A stretch of 64,000 bases of DNA from Rhodocyclaceae bacterium (GCA_003963315.1 RXJP01000016.1:62001-126000); one strand, 5' to 3'; positions 1 to 8,839 are shown, counted from the first letter of the stretch. A program made the numbers and translations. The notes: generated by a model from the sequence alone, not told the origin.

Positions 1-262
1 ACCCGCCACGGTGAACGATGTGCCGATGCGGGTGCTGATCCCGGCCTTCGTTACCTCGGAGCTGAAGACAGCCTTCCAGATCGGCTTCATCGTCTTCATT
101 CCCTTCCTCATCATCGACATGGTGGTGGCCTCGGTGCTGATGTCCATGGGCATGATGATGATGTCCCCGGTGATCGTGGCGCTGCCCTTCAAGCTGATGC
201 TGTTCGTGCTGGTGGACGGATGGAATTTGTTGATCGCCTCTCTGGTCCAGAGCTTCGGGTGA
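1..262 (+). CDS. fliP: FliP, flagellar export gate protein (C-terminal part, cut by window edge)
   Basis: The reading frame is already open at base 2 and ends at 262, so only the last 87 or so residues of FliP are present. FliP forms the core of the inner-membrane export gate with FliQ and FliR. The visible part has the family's C-terminal pattern: [21 protein letters not shown], a hydrophobic segment, a Met-rich stretch ([10 protein letters not shown]) and a last membrane segment ending [10 protein letters not shown]. fliQ starts 4 bp after the stop, so the two are cotranscribed. The identification is firm even though the N-terminus is missing. Confidence 0.97.
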   Translation, partial: PATVNDVPMRVLIPAFVTSELKTAFQIGFIVFIPFLIIDMVVASVLMSMGMMMMSPVIVALPFKLMLFVLVDGWNLLIASLVQSFG

Positions 263-266
263 CCCC

Positions 267-536
267 ATGACTCCCACTACCGTCATCGACATCGGCCGCC
301 ACGCCGTGGAAATCACCCTGCTGATTTCCGCACCGCTGTTCATCGCTGCCCTGGTCACCGGCCTCATCATCAGCATCTTCCAGGCGGCTACCCAGATCAA
401 CGAATCCACCCTGTCCTTCGTGCCCAAGTTGATTGTGGTCTTCGTCACCCTTTTGCTGGCCGGCCCCTGGATGATCACGGTACTGACGGACTACATCCGC
501 CGCCTCTACGAAGCCATTCCCAGCCTCATCGGCTAA
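267..536 (+). CDS. fliQ: FliQ, flagellar export gate protein
   Basis: This 89-residue protein has two long hydrophobic segments (about residues 15-37 and 50-75) and the family core GLIISIFQAATQINESTLSF. Its length matches the family exactly. FliQ assembles with FliP and FliR into the helical export gate through which rod, hook and filament subunits leave the cell. The ATG lies 4 bp after the fliP stop. The next gene, fliR, does not follow directly: an inverted-repeat-bounded segment of about 165 bp separates them, which is unusual for this gene pair. Confidence 0.97.
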   Translation: MTPTTVIDIGRHAVEITLLISAPLFIAALVTGLIISIFQAATQINESTLSFVPKLIVVFVTLLLAGPWMITVLTDYIRRLYEAIPSLIG

Positions 537-699
537 AGCCCGGATATTCCACCAGACCGGCCCGTATACGTCGACATGCCGCAGCCAATGAGGAATGAGA
601 TGATTTCACCGGCCATCAGACTTGTGCCACCGGCCTTCGCGGTTGCTGGCGGCCGATACGCGGCGCCTTCACGCCACGATCCGGTGGAATATCCGGGCT
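537..699. repeat. MITE-like segment bounded by perfect 17-bp inverted repeats between fliQ and fliR
   Basis: Bases 537-553 (AGCCCGGATATTCCACC) are the exact reverse complement of 683-699, with 129 bp between them. The segment fills the whole fliQ-fliR gap, starting one base after the fliQ stop codon and ending 4 bp before the fliR ATG. I see no convincing gene inside and no clear target-site duplication. It could be a non-autonomous mobile element or a structured RNA within the fliPQR transcript. I cannot assign it to a family. Confidence 0.7.
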
Positions 700-703
700 A
701 GCC

Positions 704-1513
704 ATGATCAGCATCAGCTCCGCTCAGCTCAACGCCTGGATCGCGCTGTTCATATTCCCCTTGGCCCGCATCATGGCGCTGCTGGCCACGGCGCCCATTT
801 TCAGCAACGCCACCCTGCCCCACCGCAGCCGCATCATCCTCGGTCTGGTGATCGCCTATGCCCTGGCGCCGGTGCTGCCGCCCATGCCCGCCGTACCGGC
901 CGGGTCCTGGGTGGGCCTGGCCATCCTGGCGGAGCAGGTCCTGATCGGGCTCATCATGGGCATGACCCTGCGCATCATCTTCGCCGCCATCGACTTGGCG
1001 GGAGAACTGATCGGCCTCCAGATGGGCCTGTCCTTCGCGGTGTTCTACGATCCGCAAAGCAGCGGCCAGACGCCGGTGGTGACGGAATTCCTCACCCTCT
1101 TCGCGTCGCTGATCTTTTTGGCCATGGATGGGCACCTGATGTCCCTCGCCGCCCTGGCGGAAAGCTTCCAGATGTTGCCGGTCACCCTTGAACCGTTTTC
1201 CGTCAAGGGTATCGCCGCCTTGCTATCCAAGGCCGGCGCATTGTTTTCCGCAGGGATCATGCTGTCCCTGCCCCTGGTCGCAGCCCTGCTCATCGCCAAC
1301 CTGGCGCTGGGGGTGCTCACCCGCATGGCGCCGACATTGAACTTGTTCGCCATCGGCTTTCCGGTGACCCTGGCGGCAGGCTTCCTGGTGCTGCTGCTGT
1401 CCCTGCCTTACATGGCCGCCGCCCTGGAACGATTCTATGGCGAGGGATTCAATGCCCTGGAAATCGTGCTGCGGGCCTCAATGCCAAAGCCCGGAAACCT
1501 GGGGCCGCAATAG
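704..1513 (+). CDS. fliR: FliR, flagellar export gate protein
   Basis: The 269-residue protein begins MISISSAQLNAWIALFIFPL and has about six hydrophobic segments. It carries the FliR pattern GMTLRIIFAAIDLAGELIG and a typical C-terminal region (NLFAIGFPVTLAAGFLVLLL). The length is normal for FliR. It is the third gate component with FliP and FliQ. Its distance from fliQ, about 165 bp filled by an inverted-repeat element, raises the question whether its translation is still coupled to fliQ. It converges with the minus-strand flg block, with 8 bp between its stop and the stop of the neighbouring lipoprotein gene. Confidence 0.96.
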   Translation: MISISSAQLNAWIALFIFPLARIMALLATAPIFSNATLPHRSRIILGLVIAYALAPVLPPMPAVPAGSWVGLAILAEQVLIGLIMGMTLRIIFAAIDLAGELIGLQMGLSFAVFYDPQSSGQTPVVTEFLTLFASLIFLAMDGHLMSLAALAESFQMLPVTLEPFSVKGIAALLSKAGALFSAGIMLSLPLVAALLIANLALGVLTRMAPTLNLFAIGFPVTLAAGFLVLLLSLPYMAAALERFYGEGFNALEIVLRASMPKPGNLGPQ

Positions 1514-1521
1514 ACAGAAGA

Positions 1522-2028
1522 TCAACCGCCCGCCGGTTTCCCCTGGGGGGTGCCCGCCAGGCCGGTCAGCACGATCACGCCCTCTGAAGTGCGCTGCGAG
1601 CCGATGGCGTTGGATTCCAGGCCTTCGCTGTATTCCAATATCTTGAAATCCGAAAACCCCCCGGCATTGGCCAATTCCTTGGCCCGCCGGTTGAACACCA
1701 CGCGCGCCTCGCCGGCGCCGCCGGCGTAATAGCGCTTCATCTTGAGGGACAGCATGTAGTGGTTGTCCGCGAACTTGGCTTCCCGGATTTGCCAATTGGG
1801 CGCCAGGGGATCCACCACGTAATAGGCGATGGCGCCCACACCGCCCCAGTACAAAAGTTTTTCCAGGCTTACGGTGTAGGTGGGTGTCAGGGCGATATTC
1901 GTGGCCGGCACGATGGCGCCGCCCTTGGGGTAGGTTCCCGCTGCATTGGTGGAGCTGGTGAGGCTTCCCAGACTTTCGCAACCGGCCAGCAGCGCGGCAC
2001 CGAGCAGGAGGACGAGGCGCAGCTTCAT
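1522..2028 (-). CDS. Small lipoprotein coupled to flgL, function unknown
   Basis: The start ATG at 2028 lies one base beyond the flgL stop (TGA-T-ATG), so this is the last cistron of the flgKL transcript and is probably translationally coupled. The 168-residue product has a signal peptide ending in the lipobox LLAGC (Cys at about residue 17). The mature part contains the hydrophobic patch LYWGGVGAIAYYVVDPLAPNW, followed by a soluble domain. I do not recognise a named family. Its position suggests an envelope role linked to the flagellum, but nothing in the sequence defines it. A longer frame starting at 2070 would put the signal peptide inside the protein, so I reject it. Confidence 0.8.
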   Translation of the reverse strand: MKLRLVLLLGAALLAGCESLGSLTSSTNAAGTYPKGGAIVPATNIALTPTYTVSLEKLLYWGGVGAIAYYVVDPLAPNWQIREAKFADNHYMLSLKMKRYYAGGAGEARVVFNRRAKELANAGGFSDFKILEYSEGLESNAIGSQRTSEGVIVLTGLAGTPQGKPAGG

Positions 2029-2029
2029 A

Positions 2030-4912
2030 TCAGAGATAGTTGAACAGGTTGAGATTGGATATTTTGGCAAAGGACTGCTGCGCCGCCTGCAATTCAGTCT
2101 GCTGCCGCATCAGGTCGGTAATGGCCTTGGAGTAATCCAGATCCTGAATACCGGACAAGGCCTGCTGGTATTGCAAGTCGAGATTGGAGCCGACGCTGTC
2201 CAGGCTGTCCAGTTCGTTCAGGGCCGAACCCACCGATGCCCGGGTCTTGCTCACATTATCCTGGGCCTGGCCCAGGTTGGTCAGGGCCTGGCCCGTCATA
2301 TTGGTCAGATAGTTGTTGCCCGTGGTGCCGATGGGTTTCGGATCTTCCAGGGCGGTGACCAGATTGGCGATGGTGTCGAAAACGCTTTGCGTGGTGGACG
2401 GCTTGATGGTGAACACATCGCCGCTGGCGGGCGGGCCATCGATCTTCACGGAAAAGCCGAGGTCGGTCACCGTGGTGGGCGGCGATCCCGCCACCGGGAT
2501 GTTGAGGCCAGAGAAGTTGATGGTGTCCCCGGGGCTGAATTTATGGGTGTAGGTCGTACCTGCCCCGCCGGCCACGGAAGTGCTGTTGGTGAACAGGGAC
2601 TTCTCCGTGGTGACATCCACCAGATCGTAGTACATCTGGTTCGGCGTAGTGCTGGTGTCATTCCAGAACCGCACTTCCAGATTGCGGGAGTTGGCGGGAT
2701 TGTTCCACTTGGACACATCCAGCACCTCTCCCGTGCCGACGATGGCGCTGCCGGTATTCACCGCGGCGGCGGTTTTATCCCCGGTCAGGAAATAGCCGTT
2801 GCCCAAGCCGTCGGTGCTTGCCTTGATGGTGAAGGCGTCGCCGGTCACCGGCGTACCGCTCACCGTCACCAGGGCGCCGAAATTGAAGGCGGCTTCAGCG
2901 GGAGACCCCTGCCCGCCGGCGCTGGCGATGTTGATGGCCTGGCCCGGTACATAGACGTGGTTGAAGGTATTGCCGGCGCCGCCGGCGGCGGAGGCATTGC
3001 CGTTGAAGAGGGAATGGCCGGTCGTCGCATCCACCAGATCGTAGAAGGTCGTTCCCGGCGCTGCGGTGACGCCAGCCGTGGCGGCAGGCGTGCCGAACAG
3101 GGTGGCCAGGCCGGTGTTGCCGCCCACGGCGGTGAGGTTCACGCTGGAGCCGAAACCCGCGGCGCTGGAAGTCACGACCAAGTGGTTGGATGCATCCAGG
3201 CTGACGGTGGCCCCCGCCGGCAGCACGCCCTGGATGGCCGTTACCAGGGAAGCGGCCGTGGTATAGGTGCCTGTGGGAACCGTCACGGTGGTGGCGGGAT
3301 TGGCGCCATCGAGGGAAATATTGAACTGGTTGTTGGCGGCGGTGAGCGTCAGCGGCGTCGCGGGGGCGGGCGGTGTGGCGGCGGCGGGAATGGGAACGGC
3401 CGTTCCTACCGACTGTCCTTGGGTCGTGGTGCCGCCGACGGTATCCACCCAGAAACGCACTTCCAGATTGCCGCTGTTGGCGGACTGCTGCCAGGCGGCG
3501 GGGTTGTTCACCAAGCCCTTGTCGATGGTGGCGTCGGCGTGCCAGGCGGCCACCGTCTTGGGCGTCACGGCGATCTGGCCGTTCTGCGGCCGGGCGATGC
3601 TGAACACGTCGCCGGATGCGGGGACGCCGGTAAAGGTCATGGTGGCGCCGAAACCCGTTGCGCCGCTGCCGGTGGTGTAGGCGGCGTTGAACCCGGACAG
3701 GCTGATGGGAACGCCGCTGGCATAGGCATGGGTGAAGGTGTTGCCCGCGCCGCCGGCCGTGGAGGCCGAGTTGGAGAACAGGGAATTGCCGGTGGTGGTA
3801 TCCACCAGGTCGTAGAACACGCTGCCGGGGGCGCTGGTGCTGCCCTGGGCATAGGAAGGCGTGCCCGCCAGGGCGGCATAGCCGGTGTTGCCGGACACGG
3901 CGCCCAGTTGGATGCTGGAGCCATTGCCTGCGGTGTTCGACGTGACGACCAATTGGTTGTTGCCATTCAGGCTCGCCGTCACCCCGGCTGGCAAAGCCCC
4001 TTGGATCGCGGTCAACAAGGCACCCGCCGAGTTGTAGGTGGCGGCGGGTATGGTCACGGTTTGCGCCGCACCGCCGTTCACCCGCAAGGTGAACTGGTCG
4101 TTGCTGCCGCCGGTGATGGTCAATCCCGGGCCGGCTGTCGCCGCCGCCAGATCCACGCTGCCGGCGCCGACGCCGTTGGTCACGACGCTGCCGCCGGCGG
4201 TGTCGGTCCAGAAGCGAGCCTCCAGGGCGCCGCTGTTCACCGGGTCGTTCCAGTCCGCCGCGGTGGTGACGGCAGCCGACGCCAGGCTGACGGCGACGGT
4301 ATTCGCCGTCTTGGCCGTTTGCATCCCGGTCTGGAACGTGCCGTTGCCGTTGCGAATCTTCATGAAGATATCGTCACCGGGAGCGCTGATGCCCAATTGC
4401 CGGGACGAGGACACTTGCAATTGGCGGATGCCGCTGTCGCCGCCGTACAGCACGCCGTTCTCGACGCTACCGCCGAAGGGACGGCTGCTGTCCTGGAAAC
4501 CCGCGAACAGGTAGCGGCCCGAACCGTCGGTGCTGTTGGCCAGGCCCACCAGTTCGGAGAAGCGGGCGCGCAGCTCGGTGGCGATACTCTTCTTGTCCAA
4601 ATCCGAAAGCGCCGCATCCCCGGCCTGGACCGCCAGTTCCTTGACCCGGGTCAGTAGGTCGGTCACCGACCCCAACTGGTTATCCACCAGTCCCAGGGCG
4701 CTCTTGGCATCAGTACGGGTAGACGCCTGGCTGCTGTTGATGTTCTGGGCCTGGCTCAAATCCAGCGCCCGGGCGGCACCGACCGGATCATCCGAGGGCG
4801 TGAGGATGCGACGCCCACTGGAGAGCTGCTGCTGGGTACGCAGCAAGTCGGAGGTACGGTTCTGGATGCCCCCCGACCCGGCGTTAAAAATCATCCCTGT
4901 ACTGACGCGCAT
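2030..4912 (-). CDS. flgL: FlgL, hook-filament junction protein, greatly enlarged by internal repeats
   Basis: The N-terminus (MRVSTGMIFNAGSGGIQNRT) and the C-terminus (DLDYSKAITDLMRQQTELQAAQQSF) are standard FlgL/flagellin-type helices. The protein has 960 residues against roughly 300-420 in most species. The extra length is a surface-domain insertion made of related units starting near W221, W474 and W736. Each opens with a W-x5-NS-x-x-LE-x-RFW motif, and each includes FYDLVD/YYDLVD, an AGGAGNT segment and a GD-x-F-x-I element. The first two units also contain a flagellin-IN-like module (NQFxISLDG...VTAIQG). The third unit is shorter and lacks it. FlgL connects FlgK to the filament outside the cell. 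The gene is 24 bp downstream of flgK. Confidence 0.95.
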   Translation of the reverse strand: MRVSTGMIFNAGSGGIQNRTSDLLRTQQQLSSGRRILTPSDDPVGAARALDLSQAQNINSSQASTRTDAKSALGLVDNQLGSVTDLLTRVKELAVQAGDAALSDLDKKSIATELRARFSELVGLANSTDGSGRYLFAGFQDSSRPFGGSVENGVLYGGDSGIRQLQVSSSRQLGISAPGDDIFMKIRNGNGTFQTGMQTAKTANTVAVSLASAAVTTAADWNDPVNSGALEARFWTDTAGGSVVTNGVGAGSVDLAAATAGPGLTITGGSNDQFTLRVNGGAAQTVTIPAATYNSAGALLTAIQGALPAGVTASLNGNNQLVVTSNTAGNGSSIQLGAVSGNTGYAALAGTPSYAQGSTSAPGSVFYDLVDTTTGNSLFSNSASTAGGAGNTFTHAYASGVPISLSGFNAAYTTGSGATGFGATMTFTGVPASGDVFSIARPQNGQIAVTPKTVAAWHADATIDKGLVNNPAAWQQSANSGNLEVRFWVDTVGGTTTQGQSVGTAVPIPAAATPPAPATPLTLTAANNQFNISLDGANPATTVTVPTGTYTTAASLVTAIQGVLPAGATVSLDASNHLVVTSSAAGFGSSVNLTAVGGNTGLATLFGTPAATAGVTAAPGTTFYDLVDATTGHSLFNGNASAAGGAGNTFNHVYVPGQAINIASAGGQGSPAEAAFNFGALVTVSGTPVTGDAFTIKASTDGLGNGYFLTGDKTAAAVNTGSAIVGTGEVLDVSKWNNPANSRNLEVRFWNDTSTTPNQMYYDLVDVTTEKSLFTNSTSVAGGAGTTYTHKFSPGDTINFSGLNIPVAGSPPTTVTDLGFSVKIDGPPASGDVFTIKPSTTQSVFDTIANLVTALEDPKPIGTTGNNYLTNMTGQALTNLGQAQDNVSKTRASVGSALNELDSLDSVGSNLDLQYQQALSGIQDLDYSKAITDLMRQQTELQAAQQSFAKISNLNLFNYL

Positions 4913-4936
4913 GATGTGGTGCTCCTAGATGTCGAC

Positions 4937-7753
4937 TCAGTGACCCAAACTGGTCAGCAGGTCGAACAGCTTGCTGGATATATCGACAATCTTGGCCGAG
5001 GCTTGATAGGCCTGCTGATAGCGGATCAGGTTGGCTGCCTCCTCGTCCAGGTTCACCCCGGAGAGCGATTGCACGGCGGTTTCCCCCTGGGTGACGAGAT
5101 TTTCCTGGGCGGTTTGGGTAACAGACAGTTCCCGGGCCTTGTTGCCCACCTGGCTGACGATCTGCGAATAAGCCGACTGGTAGCTGGCCGTCCCCCCCAG
5201 CAGGGTATTGGCGGTTTGCAAGCCGCCCATCGCCAGCAGGTTGCGGTTATCACCCGAGGCCGAAGGATTGGGGCTCACGGTGAAGGTATCGCCATCCACG
5301 GGGGCGCCACCGATCTGGAAGCTGAGCCCGTTGAAGGACACCGTCGCCCCCGCTGTGTAGGGCACGTAGTCGGCGCCGGCCACGGTGGGATCCATGGGGT
5401 AGGTCTTCATGCTGCCGTCGGCCTGGGTCACGGTGACCGTGGTACCCACCGGGAATCCGGTCAAGCGGTCCGGCAAGCCGCTGGCAGCGCTGCCCTGCTT
5501 GAAGGTGAGGGGAATATCCGCTGTCGGTAGGCTGGAAGGTGTCTTGACGAAAAAAGACAGGGGCGTGATCTGCTGGTTGTTGGCCAATTGCCCGCTGACC
5601 CGCACAGTCACCCCGTTGTAATTCACGGCGACGCCAGTAGTGGGCAGGGTCACGGGGGGTTGCGGCACCTGGGTCGTGCCGTTGACGATCACCACACTCG
5701 CCAATACGTTGGGCGGCGTGGCGAGATCGGTCAGCGTCACCGTAGCGCCGGCGGGGAAGCCGCTCAGGGTCTGGGTGGCGGCACTGTAGGTCAGGGTATT
5801 GGCGGCGGAAGCGTTACCCGGGCTGTATTCCGCCTTGACCATGGGGTTGGTGCTGTTCCCGGTAATGACCTGGTTCGGGCCGACGACGAAGGTATCCCCA
5901 TTGGCGGGCGTATTGGCGATCTGGAAACTGGTGCCCTGAACGCTGATGATCGCCCCGGCCTGGAAAGGGATGCGCTGGGTGGCGCTGCTCACGTCGAACA
6001 CAGTGCTGCCCACCTGCACCCGGGCGCCGATGGGGAAGCCCACCAGGGCATTGGCGGCGGCATCGTAGGTGAGTTTGAAATTGGCGGTCAGCCCGATGGT
6101 GCTGCTGTCCACGCTGCCGGTGCTGATGGTTCCCGTGCCGCTGTTGGCGGAACCCACCGAGGTGCGGATAGGGACCGCGGCGGCAATGTTGTTCACATCG
6201 TTGATGGCCACGGCCATTTGTTTGGCGGCATCCCGGGTGGGACGAATCAGGAAGCTGTCGCCAGGATTGGCCGCCCCATTGATGTTGAGGGTGAACCCCT
6301 GGGGTCCCGCCGCCACCATCAAGGATTGCAAGGCCTGGGCCTGGGTGCCGCCCGAGGCGGTCCAGGTCACGTTGTCGGACAACCGGGTCAGGGTCACGCC
6401 GCCATTGGTGAAGGTGAGACGGTAATCGCTATCGGTCAGGGATTGCAGATTCGACGCGGAGGAATCCAGTATCGCATTGCCGGTGTTGGTGCCATAGGTG
6501 GAAATCCGTTTGCCTGCGGTATTCGCCGGCTGGACCAGGAAAGTATCCCCCACCGACGGCTGGCCGGAGGTGAGGGAAATCTTGACGCCGTCCAGGGTCT
6601 GGGGCAATTGGGAAAAGGTGCCCAGATTGGTGTTGTCGGACAGGCGCGTCACGGAGTAGCCGCTGCTGCCGTACACGACCTTGTAGTCGCTGACGGTAAT
6701 GTTGGCCGAAATCGCGCCGGTGCCCGTATTGGTGGCGGCGCCGACCACCGTGGACGTCACCGGCTTGAAGAAATCCCCGCCCATGGCCCCGGTCAGATCC
6801 TCCCCCAGGTGATGCTGGGCATTGAAGGTGGTGGCGAACGTCAGGGCGATACGGCCCAGGGCATTCTGGGCGCTGTTCAGGGTTTCGCTACGGAACTGGA
6901 GCAGGCCGCTGAGATTGCCGCCGGCAATCAGGCTCTCGGGCAGTTGGATGGTTTGTCCGCTGGGGGAGGTCAGGGCGATACCCAATTCGCTCATGTCTTC
7001 CGGCGACGGTACCGCCTTGAGCTGGTAGGTTTGCGAGCCGGCTACCAGGGGCTGGCCGTTGCCGAAGAAAACGCTGTAGGTGCCGTCCGACTCCAGTTGT
7101 GTGCTGATGCGCACTTCCTTGTTGAGCTGGCTGAGCAGGTTGTCCCGTTGGTCGAGCAGGTCGTTGGCAGGCTGGCTGTCGCCGGCGGCCTGGGCCAGGA
7201 CGATGCGCTGGTTGATGTCCGCCACCTGCTTGACCAGGGAATTGATGGTGCCGACTTCGGTGGTGATCTGGGTATTGACCCCTTCGCGCAAGCCGCTGAG
7301 CTGCTGGTCCAGGGACTGGAACCGGGCCACCAGGGCCTGGGCCGAGGACAGTACGGCTTGGCGCGCAGGCACCGAAGAAGGCGTGGAACCCAGGGTCTGC
7401 AAGGACGAGAAGAAGCTGTCCATACCCGGGCTGAGGCCGGCGGAAGCATCGGCCAACAGGTTGTCGATCTGGCTGATCTGGTCGGAATAGGTCTGCAACT
7501 GGGCGACGTTGGTCTGGGCCGTCAGCACCTGGTTGTTGAGGAAGGAACTGTAAATCCGTTTGACGGTATCGACGTTCGTCCCGCTGCCGAGAAAGCCGCT
7601 CCCGGAAAAGAAGGGCGTGTTGGTGGTCTGGACGATGGTCTGCCGGTTGTAGCCCGGCGTGGACGCGTTGGAAATATTGTGGCTGGCCGTCTGGATGCCC
7701 ACTTGCGCGGCATTCAATCCCGATACGGCAATATTGAGAACGCTGGATCCCAT
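4937..7753 (-). CDS. flgK: FlgK, hook-filament junction protein, enlarged
   Basis: The N-terminus (SSVLNIAVSGLNAAQVGIQTAS) and C-terminus (GVNLDEEAANLIRYQQAYQASA) are classical FlgK. The length of 938 residues is well above the usual 450-680. The middle contains four copies of a GD-[TS]-F-x-[VI]-x-P motif (near residues 402, 498, 619 and 821). At least two larger related blocks (about 563-626 and 763-828) carry GFPxGxxVxV...AGAxxSxxGxxFQI. The same GDxF element recurs in FlgL. FlgK sits at the hook tip and joins hook to filament. A sigma-54 promoter lies about 65-80 bp upstream, so flgK, flgL and the lipoprotein can be made apart from the flgB operon. Confidence 0.96.
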   Translation of the reverse strand: MGSSVLNIAVSGLNAAQVGIQTASHNISNASTPGYNRQTIVQTTNTPFFSGSGFLGSGTNVDTVKRIYSSFLNNQVLTAQTNVAQLQTYSDQISQIDNLLADASAGLSPGMDSFFSSLQTLGSTPSSVPARQAVLSSAQALVARFQSLDQQLSGLREGVNTQITTEVGTINSLVKQVADINQRIVLAQAAGDSQPANDLLDQRDNLLSQLNKEVRISTQLESDGTYSVFFGNGQPLVAGSQTYQLKAVPSPEDMSELGIALTSPSGQTIQLPESLIAGGNLSGLLQFRSETLNSAQNALGRIALTFATTFNAQHHLGEDLTGAMGGDFFKPVTSTVVGAATNTGTGAISANITVSDYKVVYGSSGYSVTRLSDNTNLGTFSQLPQTLDGVKISLTSGQPSVGDTFLVQPANTAGKRISTYGTNTGNAILDSSASNLQSLTDSDYRLTFTNGGVTLTRLSDNVTWTASGGTQAQALQSLMVAAGPQGFTLNINGAANPGDSFLIRPTRDAAKQMAVAINDVNNIAAAVPIRTSVGSANSGTGTISTGSVDSSTIGLTANFKLTYDAAANALVGFPIGARVQVGSTVFDVSSATQRIPFQAGAIISVQGTSFQIANTPANGDTFVVGPNQVITGNSTNPMVKAEYSPGNASAANTLTYSAATQTLSGFPAGATVTLTDLATPPNVLASVVIVNGTTQVPQPPVTLPTTGVAVNYNGVTVRVSGQLANNQQITPLSFFVKTPSSLPTADIPLTFKQGSAASGLPDRLTGFPVGTTVTVTQADGSMKTYPMDPTVAGADYVPYTAGATVSFNGLSFQIGGAPVDGDTFTVSPNPSASGDNRNLLAMGGLQTANTLLGGTASYQSAYSQIVSQVGNKARELSVTQTAQENLVTQGETAVQSLSGVNLDEEAANLIRYQQAYQASAKIVDISSKLFDLLTSLGH

Positions 7754-7776
7754 GTCTGTTTCCCTGGCCGGTTCAA

Positions 7777-7791
7777 CGGCAACAATTGCCG
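7777..7791. promoter_or_regulatory. Perfect inverted repeat CGGCAA-N3-TTGCCG in the flgK leader
   Basis: CGGCAA at 7777-7782 and TTGCCG at 7786-7791 are separated by CAA. Identical arms with the same 3-bp spacer length occur upstream of flhB (26143) and between flgB and flgA (16432). Here the site is just downstream of the expected start of the sigma-54 transcript and 24 bp before the flgK ATG. A binding site for a flagellar regulator is the likeliest reading. Confidence 0.7.
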
Positions 7792-7815
7792 GAAGTTAAG
7801 GTCATGCCTTGCTTC

Positions 7816-7831
7816 AGCAACTGGCATGCCA
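7816..7831 (-). promoter_or_regulatory. Sigma-54 promoter of flgK
   Basis: Read on the minus strand the element is TGGCATGCCAGTTGCT. This matches the -24/-12 consensus (TGGCACG-N4-TTGCW) with one mismatch and has the required 10 bp between GG and GC. The predicted start is about 12 nt further on, leaving a leader of roughly 50 nt before flgK. Confidence 0.85.
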
Positions 7832-7903
7832 TAGCCGGGAATAAAAGGGAAAAATCCGCTTAATCCGTCACAGGTGGACGGGGAGTGACAACGCTATTCC
7901 GGA

Positions 7904-8839
7904 TCAGCCCTGCAACGAGGCGCGTAATGTCGTGCCGCCGATGATGCGCTCCAGCTTGGCGGCATAGGACGGGTCCGTGGCGTAGCCCGCCTGCTGCAAA
8001 CCCCGGGCGAAGGTGCCGCCGTCCCGGGCGCCCAGCACCCCCGCATAGCGCGGGTTGCCCGCCAACAGCCGGGCGTAATCCTGGAAGGACTCGGCGTAGG
8101 AGTTGTAGGCACGGAAGCGATCCACCTGCCGTTGCGGCTGGCCGTCCACGTATTCGGTGGTGGCAGCCTCCACCGCGGCGCCCGACCAACTGCGTCCGGC
8201 CTTGACGCCAAATAGGTTGTAGCTGGGCCGCCCGTCGCCATGGCGCGGCTCGGCGCGGCCCCAACCGGTTTCCAGGGCGGCGTGGGCCACCAGGAATTGG
8301 GCCGGGATGCCTGTACTGCGGCTGGCCTCCTGGGCATGGGGCCAGACCCGGGCGACGAATTCCTTCGCCCCCGCAGGCAGATCGCCGCTGCCGGAACCGC
8401 CGTTGTAGTCGTTCAGGGACGTGGGCGCCAAAGGTGAAGTTTGATCCAGGGGCCAGGCGCCACTGCCTTTCTCTAGGGGGATACCCTTGAGGATGGGATT
8501 GAGCAGCGGTGCGGACTCGGGTGCCTTAGGGTCCAAGGTCGTCATTCGCGACAATTGCTTTTCAATCAGGGCGGCAAGGCCGGTACCGTTGCCCTTGCTG
8601 GACATCACCTGGGCCAATTGCTGATCCAGCAACGACTCGTACATGCGGGTCTGGTCGCTGTCCATGAGCTCATCCTTGGGCGTCGCGTCCCGCATGGACT
8701 TGAGCACCATCTGCAGGAACATGGCCTCAAACTGGCGGGCAGCGGATTTCAGCGCCTGGGGATCGTTGCTCTTGGAAAGACGCTTGATGTCCGCCAGGCC
8801 GCGCTGGTCGAAAATATTGGCGTCGACAGGAACGGTCAT
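7904..8839 (-). CDS. flgJ: FlgJ, rod-cap protein and peptidoglycan hydrolase
   Basis: This is a two-domain FlgJ of 311 residues. The N-terminal rod-binding domain (about 25-105) contains SAARQFEAMFLQMVLKSMRDA. The C-terminal glucosaminidase domain (about 155-311) contains AHAALETGWGRAEPRH with the putative catalytic Glu at 190, and ends GYATDPSYAAKLERII. FlgJ caps the growing rod in the periplasm and opens the peptidoglycan. It follows flgI with 63 bp between them. The order flgH-I-J-K-L is standard. Confidence 0.96.
   Translation of the reverse strand: MTVPVDANIFDQRGLADIKRLSKSNDPQALKSAARQFEAMFLQMVLKSMRDATPKDELMDSDQTRMYESLLDQQLAQVMSSKGNGTGLAALIEKQLSRMTTLDPKAPESAPLLNPILKGIPLEKGSGAWPLDQTSPLAPTSLNDYNGGSGSGDLPAGAKEFVARVWPHAQEASRSTGIPAQFLVAHAALETGWGRAEPRHGDGRPSYNLFGVKAGRSWSGAAVEAATTEYVDGQPQRQVDRFRAYNSYAESFQDYARLLAGNPRYAGVLGARDGGTFARGLQQAGYATDPSYAAKLERIIGGTTLRASLQG

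Noticed and set aside
1946-4657. A 903-codon open frame on the plus strand opposite flgL
   Set aside because: It is the mirror of the GC-rich repetitive flgL gene. Its translation is Gly/Ala/Arg/His-rich without any domain, and flgL on the other strand has clear family termini.
5588-7834. A 748-codon open frame opposite flgK
   Set aside because: Same effect as opposite flgL: low-complexity Gly/Asp/His-rich product and no ribosome site; flgK is certain.
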